From: JASFWK01 sp050049355
Lineage (GTDB): Bacteria; Chloroflexota; Anaerolineae; B4-G1; DUEL01
DNA length: 22,189 nucleotides
Assembly: GCA_050049355.1 (NCBI GenBank)
Contig: JASFWK010000027.1
Coordinates: 1-22,189 of the forward strand
Direction of reading: 5' to 3'
The translations under genes were made by a program, and so were the position numbers. Positions 6,386 through 13,308 of the stretch are shown one piece after another. Positions within the stretch are counted from its first letter, which is position 1. Every line of letters starts with the position of its first letter. Under the pieces are notes generated by a model that saw only the letters and a program-made list of their open reading frames with translations, was not told the origin of the DNA and made no database searches.

Positions 6386-8185
6386 CTAATCCTCCAGACT
6401 CAAGACAGCCAGGAATGCCTCTTGAGGGATCACTACCTCACCAAGCTGCTTCAGTCGCTTCTTCCCCGCCTTCTGCCTCTCGAGCAACTTCCGCTTGCGG
6501 GTCACATCCCCCCCGTAGCATTTCGAAAGCACGTCCTTGCGGAGCGCCTTTACCGTCTCACGGGCAATCACTCGCTTGCCAATCGCAGCCTGGATGGGAA
6601 CCGGAAACAACTGGCGGGGAATCACCTCTTTCATCCTGCTCGTCAGGGCAGCGCCCTTCTCGTAGGCTTGCTCACGATGGACAATGAACGCTAAGGCGTC
6701 CACCGGCTCCTTGTTGACCAAGATCTCGAGCTTGACCAGGTCACCTACCCGATAGCTGTCGAAGGTATAGTCCAACGACGCGTACCCCCGCGTGGCAGAC
6801 TTCAGTCGATCGTGTAGATCCACGACCATCTCCGACAGCGGCATCTGGAAATGAAGGGCCACCCGTCTGGAATCCAGGGACTCCGTCGTTCCCACCTCCG
6901 CGCGGCGGCGAGTCATCAACTCTATGATTGATCCAATGTACTCGGTAGGCGTGAAGATCTGGACCTGCATCCATGGCTCCTGGATCTCCTCGATCTCTCC
7001 AGGATCGGGTAGGTCGGCGGGACCGGATACGTCGATCACCTCCCCATCTCTCCTAACCACTCGGTAGGCGACGCTGGGTGCAGTGGCGATCAACTCCAGA
7101 CCATATTCCCGCTCCAGCCGCTCTTGGACGATCTCCATGTGAAACAGGCCCAGGAAGCCACAGCGAAAGCCGAACTGGAGAGCTTGAGAGGTCTCGGGCT
7201 CGAATACCAACGACGCGTCGTTGAGACGCAGTTTCTCCAGGGCATCTCTCAGGCGGGCGTAGTCCTCGCCTTCGACCGGATAGAGACCGGCGAAGACCAT
7301 GGGTTTGGCCGCCCGGTAGCCCGGAAGCGGCACTGGGGCAGGCGCGTCAGCGTCTGTGAGGGTATCGCCCACGCGACATTCGCCCACCGTTTTGAGGCCG
7401 GTCGCTATGTATCCCACTTCTCCGGTATTCAGGCGATCGATCGACTCCATCGCCGGCGTGAACACTCCAACCTCCAGAGGTTCGGTCTGTACCCCTGTCG
7501 CCATCAGCAACACCTGCCGGCCTCTCTCCACCGCTCCGTCGACGACCCGCAGGTATGCCACCACCCCCTTGTAGGAATCATAGTGCGAATCGAAGATCAG
7601 CGCTCGTAGAGGACTGCCAGAGTGGCCGGCGGGGGGCGGGACTCGATCCACGATGGCCTCGAGCACCGCCTCTGCGTTGGTGCCCTCTTTGGCGGAGACC
7701 TGCAGTACCCCCTCTGGACGGATTCCCAGCAAGTCCGCCAGTTCCCCGGTCACCTCCCCAGGCCGCGCGGCCGACACGTCGATCTTGTTCACGACCGGGA
7801 TGATCTCCAAATCGGCTTCCAGAGCCAGATAGAGGTTGGCCAGCGTCTGTGCCTCAATCCCTTGGGAGGCATCCACCACCAACACCGCTCCTTCGCAGGC
7901 CGCCAACGCCCTGCTGACCTCGTAGGAGAAGTCGACGTGGCCCGGCGTGTCAATCAAGTTCAACTCATAGTCCCGTCCATCAGCAGCGGCGTAGTTCATC
8001 CGCACCGCCGTTGCCTTGATGGTGACCCCCCTCTCCCGCTCCAGGTCCATCGAGTCCAACACCTGGTCGGTCATCTCCCGCTCAGGGATGGTGCTGGTCA
8101 ACTCAAGCAGCCGGTCGGCCAAGGTCGACTTGCCGTGGTCGATGTGGGCAACGATGCAGAAATTGCGTATCTGATCTTTATGCAT
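6386..8185 (-). CDS. lepA: Elongation factor 4 (LepA), ribosome-bound GTPase
   Basis: LepA/EF-4 is a translational GTPase that acts on the ribosome; back-translocation and roles in 30S assembly and initiation are described for the family. The 599-residue length is standard. G-domain motifs are AHIDHGKST (13-21), switch I GVTIKA (53-58), DTPGH (79-83) and NKID (133-136). The LepA-specific C-terminal domain is present, with LSKCYGGDVTRKRKLLERQK and the terminal LSLED. The ATG at 8185 was chosen because MHKDQIRNFCIVAHIDHGK is the normal family start. A longer in-frame opening runs 153 nt into the upstream kinase gene and encodes no family sequence. The start is 7 nt after the kinase stop; its ribosome site is weak, which suggests coupling. 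Confidence 0.97.
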   Translation of the reverse strand: MHKDQIRNFCIVAHIDHGKSTLADRLLELTSTIPEREMTDQVLDSMDLERERGVTIKATAVRMNYAAADGRDYELNLIDTPGHVDFSYEVSRALAACEGAVLVVDASQGIEAQTLANLYLALEADLEIIPVVNKIDVSAARPGEVTGELADLLGIRPEGVLQVSAKEGTNAEAVLEAIVDRVPPPAGHSGSPLRALIFDSHYDSYKGVVAYLRVVDGAVERGRQVLLMATGVQTEPLEVGVFTPAMESIDRLNTGEVGYIATGLKTVGECRVGDTLTDADAPAPVPLPGYRAAKPMVFAGLYPVEGEDYARLRDALEKLRLNDASLVFEPETSQALQFGFRCGFLGLFHMEIVQERLEREYGLELIATAPSVAYRVVRRDGEVIDVSGPADLPDPGEIEEIQEPWMQVQIFTPTEYIGSIIELMTRRRAEVGTTESLDSRRVALHFQMPLSEMVVDLHDRLKSATRGYASLDYTFDSYRVGDLVKLEILVNKEPVDALAFIVHREQAYEKGAALTSRMKEVIPRQLFPVPIQAAIGKRVIARETVKALRKDVLSKCYGGDVTRKRKLLERQKAGKKRLKQLGEVVIPQEAFLAVLSLED

Positions 8186-8192
8186 CGCAAAA

Positions 8193-9446
8193 CTAACTGC
8201 CCGACACCACTGAGCAGTCCTTGGGCAGCACGAACCCAAAGCGGCTCCCCTGGCCGGGGACGCTGTCGACCCACACCCGTCCGCCGTGGAATTCCACCAA
8301 CTCCTTGACGACGGAGAGACCCAACCCCATCCCCCCATGCCGGCGGGTCATGTGATCCTCGATCTGGTAGAAGCGATCGAAGATCTGCGCCAGTTCCTCG
8401 GGGGAGATTCCGCTGCCGGTATCGGCCACCTCCACCTCCACCTCGTCGCCGCGAGAGTGCGCCGTCACACGCACCCGTCCGCCACGATCGGTGAACTTGA
8501 CCGCATTGGAGATCAAGTTGTCCAACACCAGCCGCACCTTCTCTCTGTCGGCCACGAGAGTCAATTCATCATCCGGCAGGTCGGCCTTCAGCTCCAGCCC
8601 CTGCGCTTCCGTGATGGTCCGATAGGCCGCGCACGCCGAGTTCACCTCACGCCGCAGGTCGAAGGGGGCAGATGCCATCTGCATCTCCCCAGTCTCCAGA
8701 TAGCGGAGGTTTAACATCGTTTCAATGATCCCCTGCAGCTGAGAGGCCGCCCTCACCACGACCTTCAACTGGCCCGCGGCGGTGTTCTCTGCATCATTCT
8801 GAAGGAGGCGCGCATAGCCAAGAATGAGCCCCAGCGGCGTGCGCAACTCGTGAGAGGCGATAGCGATGAAGTCCGATTTCAACCGGTCCAGCTCTCCCAG
8901 ACGATCGTAGGATTCCCGCAGTTGCTCGACCAGTCGCGCGTTCTCGATGGCCACCGCCGCCTGCGCGGCAAGCGCGATCAGCGTTTCTGTGTCCTCTTGG
9001 TTGAATTCCTCATCGCCCCGCTTATTCAGCACCTCCAGCACGCCGATCCGCCGGTCCTTGATCTGCAACGGCACTGCCAGCAACGAGCGGGTCTCAAAAT
9101 CGATCAGCTGGCCCACACCGCCGTAGTGACGGGGGTCGACCCGGACATCAGAGACGATCGCCGGCTCGCCTTCGGTAAGAACTGCACCAGCGATGCTTCC
9201 TTCAACCGGGACCCGTATCTCACCCAAGCGCTGAGGCGAATCAGAGCTGACCGCGAAGAAGCGCAGTTCACGCTCACCGTTGTCCTCATCCAGCAGCAAG
9301 ATCGAGGCTGCTTCGCTGTCAGTCAGCTCAACCGCCACGTCCACAATCTTGCGCAGCAGCGGCTCCAGAGCCACCGTGGAAGTCAACTCGCGGCTGATCT
9401 CTAGAACCCTCTTCAACCGGTCTAGCCCGGCCTCCCCGCTGTTCAT
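8193..9446 (-). CDS. Soluble GAF-domain sensor histidine kinase
   Basis: A 417-residue two-component sensor kinase without signal peptide or transmembrane segment, so it should sense a cytoplasmic cue. A GAF domain spans about 15-172, with ending helix AAQAAVAIENARL. A coiled linker leads to the HisKA phosphoacceptor His199 in SHELRTPL. The HATPase_c domain shows the N box DNLISNAVKFT (309-319), G1 DTGSGI (342-347), F box FDRFYQ (356-361) and G2 GGMGLGL (371-377). All catalytic elements look intact. No response regulator lies in the window, so it is an orphan. Its ATG overlaps the tlyA stop (ATGA), and it is followed by lepA, so it is co-transcribed with translation genes. The GAF ligand is unknown. 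Confidence 0.93.
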   Translation of the reverse strand: MNSGEAGLDRLKRVLEISRELTSTVALEPLLRKIVDVAVELTDSEAASILLLDEDNGERELRFFAVSSDSPQRLGEIRVPVEGSIAGAVLTEGEPAIVSDVRVDPRHYGGVGQLIDFETRSLLAVPLQIKDRRIGVLEVLNKRGDEEFNQEDTETLIALAAQAAVAIENARLVEQLRESYDRLGELDRLKSDFIAIASHELRTPLGLILGYARLLQNDAENTAAGQLKVVVRAASQLQGIIETMLNLRYLETGEMQMASAPFDLRREVNSACAAYRTITEAQGLELKADLPDDELTLVADREKVRLVLDNLISNAVKFTDRGGRVRVTAHSRGDEVEVEVADTGSGISPEELAQIFDRFYQIEDHMTRRHGGMGLGLSVVKELVEFHGGRVWVDSVPGQGSRFGFVLPKDCSVVSGS

Positions 9447-10231
9447 CCCTTGCCCTCCACCTCATCCAGAGAGGACGTTATCGCAGATTCACGCTCGAGC
9501 CCCTCTTCGCCAAGTTTCCACCAGCCCAGAAACTCAACATTCCCGGCTGGTCCGCGCAGTGGAGAGGGTATCAACCCACACAACCCCAAGTCCAAATCGA
9601 CAGCCATTTCCAACGTACGCCCCAACACGGCGCGATGGACCTCCGGGTCGCGCACCACGCCCCCCTTCTCCACATCCCGCGGACCGGCCTCAAACTGAGG
9701 CTTTATCAGCGCCACCACTTCTCCACCTGGCCTCAGCCAGTCCACAGCAGGCGGGAGAATCAACCCAAGAGAGATGAACGAGACATCAACAGTGACCAAA
9801 TCCACTGGCTCCGGCAGCCGCTCCAGGTAGCGGGCATTGGTGCGCTCCATCACAGTCACCCGTTGGTCATTCCGCAGCTGCCAATCCAGCTGTCCATATC
9901 CCACGTCTATGGCATAGACGCGGATGGCTCCGTGCTGAAGGAGGCAGTCAGTGAAGCCCCCGGTGGAGGCTCCCACGTCGGCGACAACCCACCCGCGAAC
10001 GTCGAGGTCGAAGCGGATCAGCGCCGCGTCCAGTTTCTCCCCGCCGCGACTCACAAATCGAGGGCGCTCCTCCAACTCGATATGAGCATCCGCTGGCACC
10101 TTGCATCCCGGCTTGTCCGATATCTGGCCGGCGACGCGCACCTCTCCCGCCATGATGAAGCGCTGTGCCTGGGATCTGGTCTCCGCCAAGCCCCTTCTCA
10201 CCAGCAACCGATCGAGTCGCTCCTTGTCCAC
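9443..10231 (-). CDS. tlyA: TlyA rRNA (cytidine-2'-O)-methyltransferase
   Basis: TlyA-family enzymes methylate ribose 2'-OH groups of cytidines in 16S and/or 23S rRNA, and in mycobacteria this confers capreomycin sensitivity. The 262-residue protein has an N-terminal S4 RNA-binding domain (about 4-60) and a Rossmann methyltransferase domain with the SAM motif GASTGGFTD (87-95). The K-D-K-E tetrad is visible as Lys66 (SRGGEKL), Asp149 (VDVSFISL), Lys177 (LIKPQFEAG) and Glu233 (GNVEFL). The start is GTG; an in-frame TAA lies 6 nt upstream, and no other start precedes the S4 domain. AGGAG abuts the GTG with no spacer, and the promoter is very close, so the mRNA is probably leaderless. It is the first gene of the five-gene operon. 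Confidence 0.93.
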   Translation of the reverse strand: MDKERLDRLLVRRGLAETRSQAQRFIMAGEVRVAGQISDKPGCKVPADAHIELEERPRFVSRGGEKLDAALIRFDLDVRGWVVADVGASTGGFTDCLLQHGAIRVYAIDVGYGQLDWQLRNDQRVTVMERTNARYLERLPEPVDLVTVDVSFISLGLILPPAVDWLRPGGEVVALIKPQFEAGPRDVEKGGVVRDPEVHRAVLGRTLEMAVDLDLGLCGLIPSPLRGPAGNVEFLGWWKLGEEGLERESAITSSLDEVEGKG

Positions 10232-10240
10232 CTCCTCTTA

Positions 10241-10269
10241 AGAATACCCCAGACGGGCGGTTTGGTCAA
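10241..10269 (-). promoter_or_regulatory. Promoter of the tlyA-lepA operon, apparently leaderless
   Basis: On the minus strand, TTGACC (complement of 10264-10269), a 17-nt spacer and TATTCT (complement of 10241-10246) form a good sigma70-type promoter. Only 9 nt separate the -10 box from the GTG of tlyA. Transcription should start about 3 nt before the start codon, giving a leaderless or nearly leaderless mRNA. Confidence 0.75.
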
Positions 10270-10273
10270 GAGT

Positions 10274-10302
10274 TTGCCCAACCCACCCTTTTCTGGTATC
10301 AT
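10274..10302 (+). promoter_or_regulatory. Divergent promoter of the ubiA-mvk-ipk operon
   Basis: TTGCCC at 10274-10279, a 17-nt spacer and TATCAT at 10297-10302 make a sigma70-type promoter on the plus strand. The predicted start is near 10309, giving a leader of about 36 nt with GGGAGAGA before the ATG. Its -35 box is only 4 bp from the -35 box of the opposite tlyA promoter. Confidence 0.65.
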
Positions 10303-10344
10303 CGGCGCAAGACATCGCCACACCATCGCCCTGGGAGAGAAGAC

Positions 10345-11217
10345 ATGCTGCGACACCTGCTGAGAACCATGCGCCCCAAGCAATGGATCAAGAACGTCTT
10401 TGTCTTCGCTCCGCTGGTCTTCGACGTCAAGCTGACAAACCCTATCTACCTGCTCAACACTCTCGCGGGCTTCGTGCTCCTCTGCCTCGTCTCTGGAACG
10501 GTCTACGTCATCAACGACCTGGCGGACGCAGAGAAGGATCGCCACCATCCCCGCAAACGCAATCGTCCCATTCCATCGGGTCGGCTGTCCACATCGGCGG
10601 CGCTAGTCGGTGCAACAACACTGATCCTCCTTAGTCTGCCCGCGGGCTTTCTCCTCGATCTCTCATTCGGCAGCATCCTGCTCGGTTACCTGCTCCTCCA
10701 AATCGCGTATTCCTTCCTGTTGAAGAGGCTGGTCATTATCGACGTCCTCGCCATTGCCAGCGGATTCGTCCTGCGAGTGGCAGCCGGCGTTCCTCTGGTG
10801 GAAGCAGAGCGGTTCTCCCCGTGGATGTATACCTGCATGGCACTGTTGGCCCTCCTCATCGGCTTCAGCAAGCGACGCCACGAGCTGACATTACTGGCAG
10901 AGAACGCAAACGCCCATCGGGAGAGCTTGGAAGAGTATAGCTTGCCGCTTCTGGATCAGATCATTGGTGTCGTCACGGCGGCTACGCTGATCGCCTACGC
11001 TCTCTACACGTTCTCGGCTCCCAATCTACCCGCCAACCACGCGATGATGCTGACCATTCCATTTGTCCTCTACACTGTCTTCCGCTACTTGTACCTGGTG
11101 CAGGTCAAGGGGCTGGGCGGAGAGCCCGAGGAGGTCGTCCTCGGCGACCGCCCACTGCAAGCAGGGGTGGCGTTATGGGCCCTGGCGGTGATGGTGATAA
11201 TGTATCTCTTCCGCTGA
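10345..11217 (+). CDS. UbiA-family prenyltransferase, DPPR synthase-like
   Basis: A 290-residue integral membrane prenyltransferase with about eight or nine hydrophobic helices. The start motif MRPKQWIKNVFVFAPLVF (9-26) and NDLADAEKDRHHP (57-69), the Asp-rich Mg2+/diphosphate site, are typical of the decaprenyl-phosphate phosphoribosyltransferase branch of the UbiA family. So is the following KRNRPIPSG segment. A second conserved site appears as GFSKRRHEL, and GDRPL lies near the C-terminus. The likely reaction is transfer of a phosphoribosyl group from PRPP to a polyprenyl phosphate in the cytoplasmic membrane. The ATG at 10345 is preceded by GGGAGAGA. The next genes make isopentenyl phosphate, so the operon links isoprenoid supply and use. 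The exact lipid and acceptor cannot be fixed from sequence. Confidence 0.85.
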   Translation: MLRHLLRTMRPKQWIKNVFVFAPLVFDVKLTNPIYLLNTLAGFVLLCLVSGTVYVINDLADAEKDRHHPRKRNRPIPSGRLSTSAALVGATTLILLSLPAGFLLDLSFGSILLGYLLLQIAYSFLLKRLVIIDVLAIASGFVLRVAAGVPLVEAERFSPWMYTCMALLALLIGFSKRRHELTLLAENANAHRESLEEYSLPLLDQIIGVVTAATLIAYALYTFSAPNLPANHAMMLTIPFVLYTVFRYLYLVQVKGLGGEPEEVVLGDRPLQAGVALWALAVMVIMYLFR

Positions 11218-11230
11218 GGAAGGTTGACCC

Positions 11231-12157
11231 ATGGTCAGTGCATCCGCTCCGGGAAAGATCATCCTTTTCGGCGAACATGCCGTCGTCTATGGCCGGCCAG
11301 CCATCGCCGTTCCGGTCTCCCAGGTGCGAGCTACGGCGCTTGTGGAGGAAGCACCACCAGGCAGTGGACTGACGTTGGTTGCCCCGAATCTGGAGCGGAG
11401 TGTGCACCTGGACAAGGCAGGGGCAGAGGATCCACTGGCAGCCATCGCGCTGTTGACCCTGGCACACCTCGGGCAGCCAGCGCCAGACGCCGTTCTGACC
11501 GTCTCCTCGGCAATCCCTATCGCCGGCGGCATGGGGAGCGGCGCAGCCGTTTCAACAGCCATAGCCCGCGCTCTGGCTGCCTTCCTGGGACACAAGCTCC
11601 CCCCCGCCGACATCAGCAGCCTGGTCTACGAGGTAGAGAAGATCCACCATGGCACTCCAAGCGGGATCGACAACGCCGTTGTAGCCTACGAGCGTCCCAT
11701 CTACTTCATCCGGGGCCGTCCCGCGGAGACGTTCTCCGCCGGCGCGCCGCTCTACATCCTGATCGCCGATTCCGGCACGCCCAGCCTCACCCGTGAGGTT
11801 GTCGCCGCCGTTCGCGAGGCGCAGGAGAGGCATCCAGCCCAATACGACTTCGTGTTCGATCGTATCGGCGAGCTAGTGGACGAGGCGCGCCAGGCAATAG
11901 AGGAGGGAGACATCTACACCCTGGGAGCCCTCATGGATCAGAACCAAGAACTTCTGCGCGAGATAGGTGTCTCTTCATCCGAACTGGACAGGCTCGTGGA
12001 GGCGGCCTGCATCGCCGATGCGCTGGGAGCCAAGCTCTCCGGTGCCGGACGCGGCGGAAACGTCATCGCCCTGGTGGAGGAAGAGACCGCGGACGAAGTA
12101 AGGGAGAGCCTCATAGACGCTGGCGCAGGGCGGGTGATCTTGACCACGCTGGAGTAG
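11231..12157 (+). CDS. mvk: Mevalonate kinase
   Basis: ATP-dependent phosphorylation of mevalonate to 5-phosphomevalonate in the cytoplasm. The 308-residue GHMP kinase shows the N-terminal SAPGKIILFGEHAVVYG (5-21), typical of mevalonate kinases. The phosphate-binding loop is PIAGGMGSGAAVSTA (96-110), the catalytic Asp147 lies in HHGTPSGIDN, and the third GHMP motif is KLSGAGRGGN (268-277). The compact length is like archaeal and Chloroflexi enzymes. It begins 13 nt after the UbiA-family gene, with GGAAGG as ribosome site, and is followed 8 nt later by isopentenyl phosphate kinase. Bacteria with this pair usually use the mevalonate rather than the MEP route. Phosphomevalonate kinase is less likely because HHGTPSGID with the GEHAVVYG start is the mevalonate kinase pattern. 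Confidence 0.92.
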   Translation: MVSASAPGKIILFGEHAVVYGRPAIAVPVSQVRATALVEEAPPGSGLTLVAPNLERSVHLDKAGAEDPLAAIALLTLAHLGQPAPDAVLTVSSAIPIAGGMGSGAAVSTAIARALAAFLGHKLPPADISSLVYEVEKIHHGTPSGIDNAVVAYERPIYFIRGRPAETFSAGAPLYILIADSGTPSLTREVVAAVREAQERHPAQYDFVFDRIGELVDEARQAIEEGDIYTLGALMDQNQELLREIGVSSSELDRLVEAACIADALGAKLSGAGRGGNVIALVEEETADEVRESLIDAGAGRVILTTLE

Positions 12158-12165
12158 TCGAAGCG

Positions 12166-12972
12166 ATGGATCGAACGGGCGAATTGGTCTTCCTGAAGCT
12201 CGGTGGCTCCCTCATCACGGACAAGGCCCGCCCCTACACGCCCCGCCCCCGAGTCATACGGGCGCTGGCCAAAGAGATCCACAAGGTTCTGCAGGCGATG
12301 CCTAACCTGCGCCTGCTCATTGGTCATGGTTCGGGTTCCTTTGGCCATCAAGCAGCGGCATCCTACGCGACGAGGCGCGGGGTTCAGAGCTCCCTTGAGT
12401 GGCGCGGATTCGCAGAGGTGGCCGCCGCCGCTGCTCGGTTGAATCGCCTTGTAGCCGACGCGCTGCTGGAGGAGAACGTCCCGATTCTCTGCCTGCAGCC
12501 CTCCGCCTCGGCCCTCTGCCACGACGGGATTCTCACCCACCTGGAGACCCATCCCATCCAGGAGGCACTCCGGCGGGGGCTCATACCGCTCACCTACGGT
12601 GACGTGGCGCTGGATGACGTCCGTGGCGGGACGATCGTATCCACCGAGGAACTCTTCGTCTACCTGGCCAAGACGCTCCGCCCCGACCGCATTCTCCTCA
12701 CAGGTTCGGCCCCCGGAGTAGTCGATGGCAAGGGGGACGTCATCTCCTCTGTCACGCCAGCCACGTTCCCGACCATCCGCCCTCTACTGAGGGAAGCCCA
12801 GGTGACGGACGTCACCGGTGGGATGGCGGACAAGGTAGCTCTTATGGTCGAGTTGGTGACAGGCCAGAAAGAGCTAGTGGTCCACATCCTCTCCGGGCTT
12901 GAGCCGGAACTGGTCCGGCGCGCCCTGGAGGACTCGGCTCTCTCCATCGGCACGCGCATCACCTCCCAATAG
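12166..12972 (+). CDS. ipk: Isopentenyl phosphate kinase
   Basis: ATP-dependent conversion of isopentenyl phosphate to isopentenyl diphosphate, last step of the alternative (archaeal-type) mevalonate pathway. The 268-residue amino acid kinase-fold protein has the nucleotide-binding FLKLGGSLITDK (9-20) and GHGSGSFGHQ (53-62). In the latter, His61 corresponds to the family's catalytic histidine, which separates IPK from the related glutamate 5-kinase and fosfomycin kinase types. Further motifs are PLTYGDV (141-147) and DVTGGM (215-220). It follows mvk by 8 nt. The partner decarboxylase acting on phosphomevalonate is not in this window. Such a decarboxylase-IPK route is known from Roseiflexus, a Chloroflexota member, in line with the proposed taxonomy. 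Confidence 0.92.
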   Translation: MDRTGELVFLKLGGSLITDKARPYTPRPRVIRALAKEIHKVLQAMPNLRLLIGHGSGSFGHQAAASYATRRGVQSSLEWRGFAEVAAAAARLNRLVADALLEENVPILCLQPSASALCHDGILTHLETHPIQEALRRGLIPLTYGDVALDDVRGGTIVSTEELFVYLAKTLRPDRILLTGSAPGVVDGKGDVISSVTPATFPTIRPLLREAQVTDVTGGMADKVALMVELVTGQKELVVHILSGLEPELVRRALEDSALSIGTRITSQ

Positions 12973-13197
12973 CCCGCAGCTGGCAGCGACGTGAAGCCGA
13001 GCAGTGCCACACGGAAGCAGCCAACCCTGCCTGCCGGTCCGACTGGTGACTGCCCACAACTCCCAGCACGACCCCTGAGATCTTGGCTGCATCACGGCAG
13101 AGCACGCAGAGTACACTGAGAGACGTTACTCCATAGTTCATCTGCGATCCCTGCGGTCTCTGCAGCAAGACGTGGACCATCGCAAAACCCCCGAGTG
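12973..13197. other. Intergenic region with imperfect inverted repeat
   Basis: No gene is visible between the ipk stop and the rseP promoter. An imperfect inverted repeat lies at 13097-13163. The arm beginning GCAGAGCACGCAGAG (from 13097) is mirrored by the reverse complement of the segment ending CTGCGGTCTCTGC (to 13163), with roughly 60-70 percent matching over 27 nt. CAGAG/CTCTG-rich sequences of this look are common as dispersed intergenic repeats in some environmental genomes. No U-run terminator was seen after ipk. Confidence 0.4.
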
Positions 13198-13226
13198 TTG
13201 CAGGAACCTTTCCCCTGCGGTATAAT
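13198..13226 (+). promoter_or_regulatory. Near-consensus promoter of the rseP operon
   Basis: TTGCAG at 13198-13203, a 17-nt spacer and a perfect TATAAT at 13221-13226 give the strongest-looking promoter on the plus strand. The predicted start is near 13233, leaving a leader of about 76 nt before rseP. Confidence 0.8.
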
Positions 13227-13236
13227 TGCCAGTGAC

Positions 13237-13290
13237 GGGTCGTTCGGACCCACGCGGAGCAATACGAAGGCGGGCGTCCTGTGCGCCCGC
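13237..13290 (+). other. Two hairpins in the rseP leader
   Basis: The short leader of the rseP transcript holds GGGTC-GTTCG-GACCC at 13237-13251 (5-bp stem). It also holds GCGGGCG-TCCTGTG-CGCCCGC at 13270-13290 (7-bp perfect GC stem). No U-run follows and no known riboswitch class is recognised. They may stabilise the mRNA or bind a regulator. Confidence 0.45.
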
Positions 13291-13308
13291 TCTAGACTGA
13301 GGCAAGGA

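Noticed and set aside
8186..8338. N-terminal extension of LepA by 51 residues
   Set aside because: The added sequence lies inside the histidine kinase gene, has no LepA similarity, and the family start MHKDQIRNF is at 8185.
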